Of a stretch of DNA of 64,000 nucleotides, positions 1-9,180 are shown in pieces. The position numbers and the translations under genes are program-made. This DNA is from Palaemon carinicauda (Eukaryota; Arthropoda; Malacostraca; Decapoda; Palaemonidae): positions 143,685,716 to 143,749,715 of the forward strand of contig NC_090731.1 of NCBI RefSeq assembly GCF_036898095.1, given 5' to 3'. The notes beneath the pieces were generated by a model. The model made no database searches. It was not told the origin of the DNA and worked only from the letters and a program-made list of their open reading frames with translations. Every line of letters begins with the position of its first letter. Positions within the stretch are counted from its first letter, which is position 1.

Positions 1-446
1 TGGATGGTGCGGTCGAGCTGGGTGTAGAAGGCAGCTTTGTTATCATCGGTTGAGGTCATAGTTGGGGCGTAGACAGAGATCAGGGTGAGATGTCTGTCCC
101 GCGTGATGGGGATGCGGACAGTCATCAGGCGCTCACTGATGGCCTTGGGAGCTAGGTTGTGCTGCTGCACTAGCTGGGAACGGATGGCGAAGCCGACACC
201 GTGGATGCGAGGCTCCTCTAGGGCCTTGCCTTTCCAGAAGATGGTGTAGCCTGTTCCAGCTTCCCTGATGTTGCCCTCTTCGGGTAGTCTGGTCTCGCTA
301 AGAGCCGCCACATCAACATTGAAGCGGGCTAGCTCCTTGCAGACGAGGGCTGTACGTCGTTCCGGGCGGTTGGTGTTCGTCACGTCTTGGAGGGTGCGGA
401 TGTTCCACGCACCTAAGGTTAATATTTTTTTCTTGTTATTTCGACC
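1..446 (-). mobile_element. RTE/BovB-type LINE, 5' part: endonuclease domain, runs off the left edge
   Basis: Reading the minus strand, one frame is open from about 446 down to the window edge. It translates to the start of an AP-type endonuclease: a GAWNIRTL-type beginning (near 425), then KELARFNVDVAALSETRLP (the N..ALSET block with the metal-binding Glu), GVGFAIRS and LISVYAPT. These are the ordered blocks of the exonuclease-endonuclease-phosphatase fold of RTE LINEs, which nicks target DNA to prime reverse transcription. No start codon lies between the upstream in-frame stop (about 450) and the domain, so initiation is unclear. The reverse transcriptase would lie beyond position 1. No stop occurs in the visible part, so this copy may be young. 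Family assignment is by motif memory, not by search. Confidence 0.72.
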
Positions 447-848
447 GCATTAGTGGGATGTCCGCCAGCCGCGGTGAGCTGACCAGACGTGTTTGCCGTG
501 TCCGATGTTTACCCCACCTTTTCTAGGGGCCTCCCCATGTGGGGTGGGCTGCGGTGTCCTCAATAGGCCAGCCCAGTCACGGGTCCAGCTGCCGAACTCT
601 GGTGTCATGGCATCGTCACCAGAGAGCGACTGAATCTTGGACTCGCCGCCTGAGTGCAGTCGTGGGCTAAGGGCTTCCAGCTATCCAGGCCTGCCCCCTT
701 CACCCACGGTGCTGTCGCCTCAGGACTTGCTGGTGGTGATGATGATGATGATGGTGAGAAAGAGATGAAGAAGGGTGGAGGAAACGACAGAATGCCAGTA
801 GCTGGGTATATTGTTTTGGGTGGTCGTGGCTTCGCAACAGCCACGCAC
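447..848 (-). other. Probable 5' leader of the RTE LINE
   Basis: GC-richer sequence directly upstream of the endonuclease frame, with no convincing coding frame. It contains a short GAT/ATG trinucleotide run near 735-755. It ends where the next repeat begins at about 849. Assignment to the LINE is by position only. Confidence 0.35.
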
Positions 849-1330
849 AATGATGAGAATAAATAAACAATAAATCATCCTAAAAACAGTAACAACATCA
901 AAACAGATATGTCCTATATAAACTATTAACGCCAAAAACGGATATTTCATATATAAACCATAAAAAGACTTACGTCAGCCTCGTCAACATAAAAACATTT
1001 GCTCCAACTTTGAACTTTTGAAATTCTACTGATTCAACTACCTGATTAGGGAGATCATTCCACAGCTTGTTAAGAGCTGGAACAAAACTTCTAGAATACT
1101 ATGTAGTGTGTAGTATTGAGCTTCATGATGGAGAAGGCCTGGCTATTAGAATTAATTGCCTGCCTAGTATTACGAATAGGATAGAATTGTCGAGGGGGAT
1201 GTGAATGTAAAGGATGGTCAGTCATAAAAAATCTTATGCAATATACAATGAACTAATTGAACGACGGTGCCAAAGATTAATATCTAGATCAGGAACAAGA
1301 AATTTAATAGACCATAAGTTTGTGTCCAAC
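849..1330 (-). mobile_element. LINE family A fragment, RT C-terminal coding part, reversed
   Basis: The minus strand matches the end of the reverse transcriptase ORF also seen at 25846-26985 (plus), 33020-33370 (minus) and 42080-43440 (minus). Recognisable pieces include LNTTHY, an LWHRRSIS-like block and a KFLVPDLD-like block, with several stops and frame changes. The 3' tail found on other copies is missing here. It is a dead, truncated jockey/CR1-like copy. Confidence 0.6.
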
Positions 1331-1494
1331 AAATAAAAGTTTCAACAGCTGTGATTGCCAGTTTTGTTGTTTATTTCTCCTATATAAAGGACAAAGATTT
1401 TTACTTGTATTGGAACAAAAACCAACATATAGAGTACTGAAGTCTGAACTGCCGTATGAAATATGAACACTGGGAAACTGTCGCAAAGGAGAGA

Positions 1495-1692
1495 CTAGAG
1501 TCCATTTCTTTTAGCGAGGCAGATTTGTACCGACTCACAGCGGTGCCCCTTTAGCTCGGAAAAGTTTCCTGATCGCTGATTGGTTAGAATTATCTTGTCC
1601 AACCAATCAGCGATCAAGAAACTTTTCCAATCTAAAAGGGCACCGCTGCGAGTTGGTGCAAATATGCCTCGCTAAAAGAAATGGACTATAGT
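1495..1692. mobile_element. Near-palindromic MITE
   Basis: The two halves are inverted copies over about 80 bp. The left arm starts GTCCATTTCTTTTAGCGAGG and the right arm ends with its complement at about 1689. The centre near 1590 is a short loop (ATTGGTTAGAATTATC region). Flanks read CTAGA on the left and CTATA on the right, compatible with a TA target duplication, but this is not certain. No coding capacity. Confidence 0.65.
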
Positions 1693-1936
1693 TGGTACTT
1701 CATTGTAAGAACTGCTAAAATCAACAAGTACATCAGAATACCAATACAAGATTTAATTAGTGTTTTTAATACCAATATCTTGGTTTAAGGCTGTAAGTGA
1801 TGTACACTGCTCATGATATTTCAGTGTGCCAAGCCATGAATAAAAAAGAAATAAGTAATAAAAATATCAGCTTCCTGACAGCTACCCTAATGATAATATA
1901 CACTAAATAAAATAGTTGACAGCAAGTATCTGATTA

Positions 1937-2515
1937 ATTATTATTACTTCCCAAGATACAACCCTAGTTGGAAAAGCAGGATGCTATAAGCCCAGGGGCT
2001 CCAACAGGGAAAACAGCCTTGTGAGGAAAGGAAACAAAAATAAAATATTTTAAGAACAGTAACATTATCAAAACAAATATCTCCTATATAAACTATAAAA
2101 ACTTAAACAAAACAAGAGGAAGAGAAATAAGATAGAAAAGTGTGCCCGAGTGTACCCTCAAGCAAGAGAAATCTAACCCAAGACAGTGGAAGACCATGAT
2201 AGAAAGGCTATGGCACTATCCAAAACAAGAACAATGGTTTGATTTTGGAGTGTCCTCCTCCTAGAAGAGCTGCTTACCACAGCTAGGGAGTCTCTTCTAC
2301 ACTTACCTAGAGGAAAGTGGCTACTGAGAATGACAGTGCAGTAGTTAAACCCTTGGGTGAAGAAGAATTGTTGGGTCGTCTTAGCGTTGTCAGGTGTATG
2401 AGGACAGAGGAGAGTATGTAAAGAATAGGCCAGACTATTCGATGTATGTGTAGGCACAGGGAAATTGAACCATAACCAGAGAGAAGGATCCAATGTAACA
2501 TTGTTTAGTCAGTCA
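1937..2515 (-). mobile_element. LINE family B 3'-end fragment
   Basis: On the plus strand it begins with TTATTATTACT, then a 90-100 bp tail (CAACCCTAGTTGGAAAAGCA...) shared with family A LINEs. It then has a different body, also present at 32395-32822 and 34302-34905. The sense orientation is therefore minus, with the trinucleotide run as the 3' terminus. No intact frame; one non-coding-looking stretch of about 100 codons is open in places. Confidence 0.55.
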
Positions 2516-2855
2516 AAGGACCCCATAACTCTCTAGTGATAGTATCCCATCAGATGTTAGTTTCACTATACATGAACTAACCCATGCTTAAAAGTTCAAC
2601 CTGATTCATGCAATAAAAATGAATTATCAATAAATAACAATGTTTTCACACCCTCCCTTTAACAAATAACAGAAAATATTAACACTTACCTTTATGAAAA
2701 ACAGAATTAAATTTCTTTGTTTTCCTTTTTCTAATTTATTCATTTCCTTTTTTACTTTTCATTTTCCACTTTCTAAATTTCATTAGTTTCTTCTTCACTT
2801 CCCCTTTCCCATTTTAGCAAATCAATTGGCCAACTAATAGTCTCTCTAAAAAAAG
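2516..2855. other. AT-rich spacer, nothing recognised
   Basis: Low-complexity TTTC/CTTT-rich DNA between the LINE fragment and the end of DIRS-1. I see no gene, RNA or repeat structure that can be supported. Confidence 0.5.
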
Positions 2856-3148
2856 ACAAATTTGGAGATAATTTGTATTTTTCCTAACCATACAAACCTT
2901 AACTATTTACATAGGGTTTACTTTCGGCGTAGCTGAAATGACGAGCCATTAGATTTTAACGAGTTAAACTACCCCCGCGCTAGTTAGCACGGGGGTAGGG
3001 GAGGGGTAGCTAGCTACCCCTTCCCCCCCACACACCGGTGAGCTGCCTCACTTCACTTAGAGGTAGGACTTGTCTTGGGGGACAGGGCTGGCGGGCAAAT
3101 ATGTGTAAATAGCTAAGGTTTGTATGGTTAGGAAAAATACAAATTATA
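2856..3148 (-). repeat. DIRS-1 right terminal repeat
   Basis: The left edge AATTTGTATTTTTCCTAACC pairs with its complement ending near 3148, so this ~290 bp block is itself flanked by inverted ~45 bp arms. The interior contains the sequence of the element's 5' end (CCCCCGCGCTAGTTAGCACG; compare 13195-13225), as expected for the right inverted repeat of a DIRS element. Confidence 0.65.
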
Positions 3149-5367
3149 TGTGATGGTCTCACAATAGGCTGCCCATGAAGCACCTGGTAGGTTGGAAAAA
3201 CTTGGGCTACAGCACTGACTGTTTGGTAACAAGTTGCCAGACTTGTCAGGCCTGCCGGGCAGGCCGGCACATGCCGGCCTATTCTGGGCTATTGAAGGCA
3301 ATTATTGTCTTCATAACATTAAGCGAGAGCCAGCGGCGGCAGTGGCTCTACCGGCCGGCAACGGTTCTGCCGGCCGGCAGCCGAGGATCCTTCCATCAAG
3401 GGGAACCAAGGCAGTCGGCGGCAGAGGACCAGGAATGGGTGGCTGGCTGCCGGCCGGCAGTCGGTTCCCGAATGTCCAATGTCTTTGGCCCACTATGAAA
3501 GTACGAGAGAAAGAAAGGATGGAGGAAGGCAAGGGTTCAGCCTTGCCGACCTGCATCCAGAATGAGGGTTCAAGTGGAAGAGGGAATTAAATTCAGGCTT
3601 CCACCCAATCATATCCCAGTCATAAGGGCTATGGAAGGCAGTCCAAGGGAGGACCGATGAACACTATAAAGAGTATGAGGATACTCTCCGGCAGCCGGCG
3701 TCAGACGGGGAACCTCAGGCCAGTCCTACAAGAACCCTAGGGTCAATGTAGAACGACGGCCAGTAGGGTGTTGGATCATTCAACACGAAAGGGATAGCAG
3801 GGAGGGGGTAGGTGTCCTATAGGTAAGGTAATGTCCGAAGTCACTACCTAACCTAAAGGATTCTGATCTCAAAGTAACCTCAGGTAGGGGAAGTCATTTC
3901 CCCAGGTTGGGTTAGTTAAGGGAGAGGATGTCCGTAGGACACCAACTCGCAAGAGAGCAGAATCTCGTACCAGAGACCCTAGGCAATGAAGAAATCCTTT
4001 CTTCGGTCTAGGGTCTACCAGCACAGGACTATCTGCTAGGCCAGGGAAGGGGGAATTGTCGTACAAAACTCCCAAGTATGACCTAGGGAGGTCTAGCCTC
4101 CTGAAAGAGCAGCTGAACCTGACCTGGGAAATCATTTCACCAAGACAGGGAGATGCCTAACACAGACTGATACTGTACTCTGATGTCCCGTCCTAAACTC
4201 AAAACCGACTCAGTGGTTAGGAGAAAGAAAACGGAACGTCTCAGTAAAACTTTGCCAGAACTCGGTTCACTGCAAAGAAAACTGAGAATAGCCTAGGCTA
4301 ATCAGAGGGGAGGGAATTGCTCTTAAATCTCTTAGGGGATTGGTATCGACTTAAAAGGTATAAGAGGTGTCAATCTCCCCTTAAAAGGCAATACAAGAGC
4401 AATGAGGACATGTATGAAAGTATACTAAAGCACCTAGGCTAGTAGCCTAGGAGCATTGAGAATCGATCACCGAAACTCTCTGTATACTATCTTGGAAGAG
4501 GAAAGCATAATTAAGTAATATCATAAAAGTGTAAAATATTGCCTGTGCTTCAATAAAACTTTACCAGGAAGGTTATATTATGCATGAAGTGAAGGTGCCT
4601 AGGCTAGGAAGCCTAGCACTCGTGAGGCTCAATCATTATAGACAAATTCACGACAACAAAGACATAATATAAGAATCCCTAGCTAAATATCTAAATAGCT
4701 TTATTAAAGCATATAAATGCCGGGAAAGGGTCATTCTGGCTAACTAAATGAACAGAAGAACGACCGCGTCACTGACGCCATCCGGCTGGCAACAGCTCTT
4801 GTTACGTTAATTACGATCTCAATCGAAAAGCAAAACTGGCAAGAGCTTACATTTACACAAGATAAAGATATTACTTAACTTTCCAGAAGCTGATGAGGCT
4901 GGGGAAGACATCATAGCGTCCAAAATACTAAAATATAGCACGAGAGAACTGGGAAAACACCGGTCTAGCGAAGCTACAAGAGAAAGAATGACGGTGGCGG
5001 TCAGGCGCACTATTTGCAGAGCAGTAGTGACTCGTCGAGAGCGATGTCTCTGGAACGACTCGCCTTATTCTTGCCTCTCTTTCCCCTCGTAGTGAAAGCT
5101 CTATTCGGGGTGTAGATAGCCACGAGACGTGTCAAGAATACGCCCTCTGATATTACGCAATATACCTTCGTAAAATTTTAAGGGATATTCGCTCCAGGAG
5201 TTAGAATTCTTGATACCTTTGGTAAATTCTCTGGGATATATCACTGTAGTCAAATATACCTAGGAAGCTATCTATGAAGGAACTTCCATCAGGACGACAT
5301 GGCTACCTCACCCAAAAATAGATTTTTTGCTACGCTCAAAATCCGTTATCTCCGAACTTATTTGTTC
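3149..5367. other. 2.2 kb insertion in the DIRS-1 internal complementary region; unclassified repeat
   Basis: It lies exactly between the two halves of the complementary region that are adjacent in DIRS-2, -3 and -4. It contains repeated CCGGCCGGCAG motifs (3240-3460), many CCTAGG-type sites, and a distal part (about 5000-5330) rich in CTTGACACGTC/TCCAGGAGTTAG-type sequence that I recall as a crustacean repeat. No inverted ends were seen. On the minus strand a short frame at 3311-3556 has LPAG repeats resembling a gag linker, which suggests a decayed retroelement piece. No supported gene. Confidence 0.4.
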
Positions 5368-5420
5368 CGTAACCGAAATACAAACCACGCTATTTACATA
5401 GGGTGACTTACCCTTAGGCA
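5368..5420 (-). repeat. DIRS-1 internal complementary region, half matching the 5' extremity
   Basis: TTATTTGTTCCGTAACCGAA and following bases to TATTTACATAGGG are the inverted copy of 13275-13320. In an intact element this would directly abut the complement of the other extremity (now at 3103-3148). Confidence 0.7.
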
Positions 5421-5883
5421 GGGTGGAAAGTCCCCAGCCTTACTGGCTTTTGGCTTACCCGGGGACTCAGAATCCGAGTGAGCAGCACTTTGAGAAAAAG
5501 AGTCCCTGCGCCTCGCAAGTTTCTTGCTACGCAAGAAACGTGCGGCCTACATAAGTTGTGTGTGGAGAAATGAACTGTGACTCATCCTAGGAAGTTGACC
5601 TGAAGTACTTTACATGGAATTCTAGGTTAGGACGTCCCCATACCACCTCGTCAGGGTATGGGGGACGCGACAGTATTATCCTTAATACTAGGAACACAAG
5701 GAAGCGTGGTTTACCTGCAGAGGTTTGAGGTCAGCTATGCAGAGATCCAGGATGCTGCATTCCCCAAGAGAGGGGAGGATGAAGAAAGAAGTAAGGGCCA
5801 GACGTACTCTTTCATTCACGCAGACTAAAACCAAGTAACAGTGACCTCAACCTTCTGCTACTTGTCCATTAAGGAGCCTGAGG
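5421..5883 (-). other. DIRS-1 3' untranslated region
   Basis: Between the recombinase stop (5886-5884) and the complementary region. No coding frame or other feature seen. Confidence 0.45.
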
Positions 5884-6904
5884 TTAGACCAGCTGTTGTG
5901 CAGCCACCACAGGGCCGATAGAAAAAGTATCGAGGCTCCTGTGGGTCACGTCCTGCAGGTAGTGGGCTGTGAAGGTCGTTTGACGCTTCCAGACCCTAGC
6001 TTGTAGCACCTGCGTCACAGAAAAGTTTCTCTTGAAACTGTTCCCTAGGGCGACGTGACGGAGGAGGATCTGGATTCAAGGCATGATGAATGGTCTGTCG
6101 AATCCAGGCTGAGATGGTATTCTTGGTGACCCTCCTCTTCGTCCTTCCCGTGCTCACAAACAGAGCTTGCACGCGGGGACGGACTGCAGCTGTTCTCTTC
6201 AGATAACGTCTCAGACTTCTTACTGGGCAGAGTAGCAGATGATCTGGGTCATCTGTTACAGAACAGAGATTCATAACCCTGAAGGAGTCGAACCGTGGGT
6301 CCGGCACTCCAGGGTTCTGAGTCTTTGCAACAAACGTTACCTCCCCCCATCCCCTTGAATGGGCGGTGTCGTATGAGAGACCATGAAGTTCACTGACCCG
6401 CTTGGCCGAAGCCAGAGCGAGCAGGAATACCGTCTTCCAAGTCAGGTGTTGGTCAGAGGCCTGGCGTAATGGTTCGAACAGGGGTCTCTTCAGAGCCCTA
6501 AGGACCCGAACCTCGTTCCAAGGAGGAGGTCTCACTTCCGACTGAGGACAGGTAAGCTCGTAGCTTTGTATGAGTAAGTTAAGTTCCAGCGAGGAGGAAA
6601 TGTCTATTCCTTTCAGTCTGAAGGCAAGGCTTAAGGCTGAGCGATAGCCTTTCACCGCCGAGACTAAAAGGCGCATTTCCTCCTGCAAATAAACGAGGAA
6701 CACCGCTATTGCTGGAATAGAGGCATTGAGGGGAGAGATACCCCTCCCACGACACCAACCACAGAAGACTCTCCACTTCGCCTGGTAGACCCCTGCGGAT
6801 GACTTTCGCAGGTGTCGAGACATCCTTTCTGCAACTTGTTGCAAAAAGCCTCTCTCAGTGAGGAGACGCTGGATAGTCTCCAGGTGTGAAGCCGAAGCGA
6901 TGCT
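5884..6904 (-). pseudogene. DIRS-1 tyrosine recombinase, frameshifted near its catalytic HxxR
   Basis: From about 6904 the frame reads an SAM-like N-terminal domain (HLETIQRLLTERGF, GVYQAKWRVFCGW), then the catalytic domain with the first Arg in LALASAKRVSELHG. Homologous elements here (DIRS-3, DIRS-4) then have a THEVR motif followed by a Phe-Lys/Gln-Asn block. In this copy that segment is missing around 6010-6040 and the frame changes: the open frame ends at 5996, and the C-terminal part with the nucleophile Tyr (TAHYLQD) continues in another frame to a stop at 5886-5884. The second Arg/His pair is therefore lost. The frame is open upstream to 7873, but that part overlaps RNase H and the RT linker and is not recombinase. 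Confidence 0.75.
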
Positions 6905-7695
6905 ACGGCTTTGTGGAAGATGTTGCAATGTGGTTGTCTGAGTAGCTCGTGTCGTGGGGGAAGCTCTCTCGGGGGTTCCGTCAGGAGCTGCAGAAGGTCC
7001 GGGAACCACTCTGCATGATGCCATAGCGGAGCTATTAAGGTCATCGACAGGGTGACTGATAGTCTGGTCTTGTTGAGCACCCTTCTCATCAGACAGAATG
7101 GTGGGAAGGCGTAGACGTCGATGTTGTCCCACCGTTGTTGGAAGGCATCTTGCCAGAGTGCCTTGGGGTCCGGGACTGGGGAGCAGTACAGCGGCAGCTT
7201 GAAATTCAAGGCTGTCGCGAACAGGTCCACTGTCGGGGAACCCCACAAAGTCAGGACTTTGTTGGCTACTTGGGGATTCAAAGACCACTCGGTACTCACT
7301 ATCTGCGAAGCTCTGCTCAGACTGTCGGCGAACACATTCCTTTTGCCAGGAATGAAGCGAGCTGATAGACGTATCGAGTGGACTTCGGTCCATCTCAGTA
7401 TCTCTACTGCAAGATGGGATAGCTGTCGTCAAAAGGTACCTCCTTGCTTGTTGATATAAGCCACTACTGTGGTGTTGTCGCTCATCACCACCACAGAGTG
7501 GCTCGCCAGGGTCTGTTGGAACTGTTGAAGGGTCAGAAATACGGCCTTCATCTCTAGCAGGTTGATGTGGAGGTACTTTTCTGATTCTGACCACAGGCCT
7601 GAGGCCCTCTGGTTCAGAACGTGGGCCCCCCACCCTTCTTTTGACGAGTCCGAAAACAGCATCAAATCCGGGGGGGGGGGGGGGGGGGGGGACAA
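6706..7695 (-). pseudogene. DIRS-1 RNase H and methyltransferase-like domains, one nonsense codon
   Basis: The frame starts just after the poly-C tract. RNase H motifs are visible: LFSDSS (first Asp), LHINLLEMKA (Glu), MSDNTTVVAY (Asp) and VFADSLSR (last Asp). A single TGA interrupts the frame near 7429, and the same frame resumes. Downstream is the DIRS methyltransferase-like region: SPTVDLFATA, YCSPVPDPKA, VYAFPPF and LIAPLW. RNase H degrades the RNA strand during cDNA synthesis; the role of the methyltransferase-like domain in DIRS elements is not established. The upstream junction to RT requires a frame change at the homopolymer. Confidence 0.75.
7670..7691. repeat. 22 bp poly-G (poly-C on the coding strand)
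   Basis: An uninterrupted run of G on the plus strand between the RT connection region and RNase H of DIRS-1. Frames before and after it differ, so its length sets the reading frame. Such runs are also prone to sequencing error. Confidence 0.9.
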
Positions 7696-9180
7696 GAAGA
7701 TCCACTCCCTTTCGAAGGTTGTCGTCGGTCAGCCACCATCGCAGGTCCGTCCGGTCCGCAGGTCCTATCGAAACCAGAGAGTCCGGGGAATCGATGCCTT
7801 GATCCCACCGGGACTTGAGCCGCCACTGCAGAGATCTCATCCTGAGGCGGCCGTTGGGAACCAGACGGGCCAAGGAGGCTAGGTGACCTAGGAGACGTAA
7901 CTAAGATTGGGCTGAAGGTCTTCTCGACTGAGGAAAGGCTTTGCAACTCTCCTCAGCTTTGCTATCCTGTCGTCTGATGGAAAGGCTTTGTGGAGATTGG
8001 TGTCTAATATCATGCCTAGATATAACAGTACAGTGAACCCTCGCTACTTCGCGGTTCGACCATCGCGGATTCACCACTTCGCGGATTTTTTCATAACCCA
8101 TATATATATACATATTGGTAATAACAAAATCAACATACTGTACTGAATAATCAATATAATCGATGCAAAAACTAACCTATACACAGATGTGTACAGTAAA
8201 TGCGTTTGTTTCTTCATTATGATCAGAGAAACGTAAACAAAACATTGGTTGCCATTTTTTATCGTGCTTTTTGACGTGTTTAGGAAACGCATGATATAAA
8301 ATCGCCTTTAATATTTGTGCCTGTTTTAGTTTAGGGTACTGTAGTACATGCATTAAGTGTTCTGTACATTAAAGGGTAGTTTGTTAACAGTACTACGTAC
8401 AAGGGAAGGTTTTAAAAGTCTGAATATACATGTTAAATAAATAGGTAAATATGGTGTCACTACTTCGCGGATTTTCACCTATCGCGGCCGGGTCTGGAAC
8501 CTATCTACCGCGATAAACGAGGGTTCACTGTAGTTGTGTTGGGAGCAGAGAGGACTTCTCGAGATTTACCATGATCCCCAGCTCTTGGCAAATTCCCAGA
8601 AGCCTGTCTCAAGTGTCGAAGAAGGGTCGACTCCGAGTCTGCCAGGATCAGCCAGTCGTCCAGATAACGGAGGAGACGGATGCCGTTCCTGTGCGCCCAC
8701 GAAGATATCAGTGTGAAAACACTGGTGAACACCTGAGGTGCTGTGGAGAGACCGAAACACAGCACCTTGTTGTCTAGGCTGAATCTTAGGTACTTCCTGG
8801 GAGACGGATTGATTGGGATCTGGAAGTACGCGTCCTTCAGATCCAGCGTGCACCTGAAGTCTTGCGGTCTCACTGCAAGTCTGACCGTGTCTGCTGTCTC
8901 CATGCTGAACGAAGTTTGCTTGACAAACTTGTTCAGGACTGAGAGCTTGATGACGGGTCTCCAGCCTCCAGACGCCTTCTTTACAAGAAAGTCGTCTGAA
9001 GAAGCCTGGGGAGCCGTCTACGACCTCCTGGAGAGCATCCTTCTTGAGCATGGTCTCGACTTCTGCCCGAAGGGCTAGACCCTTTGCTGATCCCATGACA
9101 TAGGAGCTCAACGACACTGGATTCGCTGTCAGGAGAGGTTGAGATGATATGAACGGGACGCGATATCCTTGTCCGATCAC
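7696..9180 (-). pseudogene. DIRS-1 reverse transcriptase, interrupted by a MITE
   Basis: The RT begins around 9180 (GQGYRVPFIS, as in the other DIRS pols: GYKIPF) in the same frame as the gag C-terminus. It changes frame near 8990 (after SPGFFRR), then reads TLDLKDAYFQIPI (palm, first Asp), LCFGLSTAPQVF and RYLDDWLIL (YxDD active site). The MITE at 8031-8530 cuts the thumb/connection region, which resumes at 8028 with an AFPS-type motif. The N-terminal part has no stop between gag and RT, unlike DIRS-3/-4 where pol starts with its own ATG inside the gag end. Function is lost in this copy. Confidence 0.75.
8031..8530. mobile_element. Pogo/Tigger-type MITE with TA target duplication
   Basis: 500 bp element flanked by TA on both sides (8029-8030, 8531-8532). 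The ends are inverted: CAGTGAACCCTCGCTACTTC on the left and the complement of CAGTGAACCCTCGTTTATCG on the right, with a subterminal CACTTCGCGG/CTACTTCGCGG pair. TA target, CAGT-GAACC ends and CGCGG subterminal repeats fit non-autonomous pogo/Tigger relatives. There is no transposase frame. It disrupts the DIRS-1 RT. Confidence 0.8.

Noticed and set aside
541..623. Possible methyltransferase activity of the DIRS pol C-terminal domain (residue numbers of DIRS-4 pol)
   Set aside because: The domain is recognisable by position and motifs, but I do not claim enzymatic activity because the catalytic signature is not clear by eye.
3240..3470. CCGGCCGGCAG repeats as a CpG-island promoter
   Set aside because: They lie inside an insertion in a retroelement and are not next to a gene start; more likely a repeat-derived coding linker.
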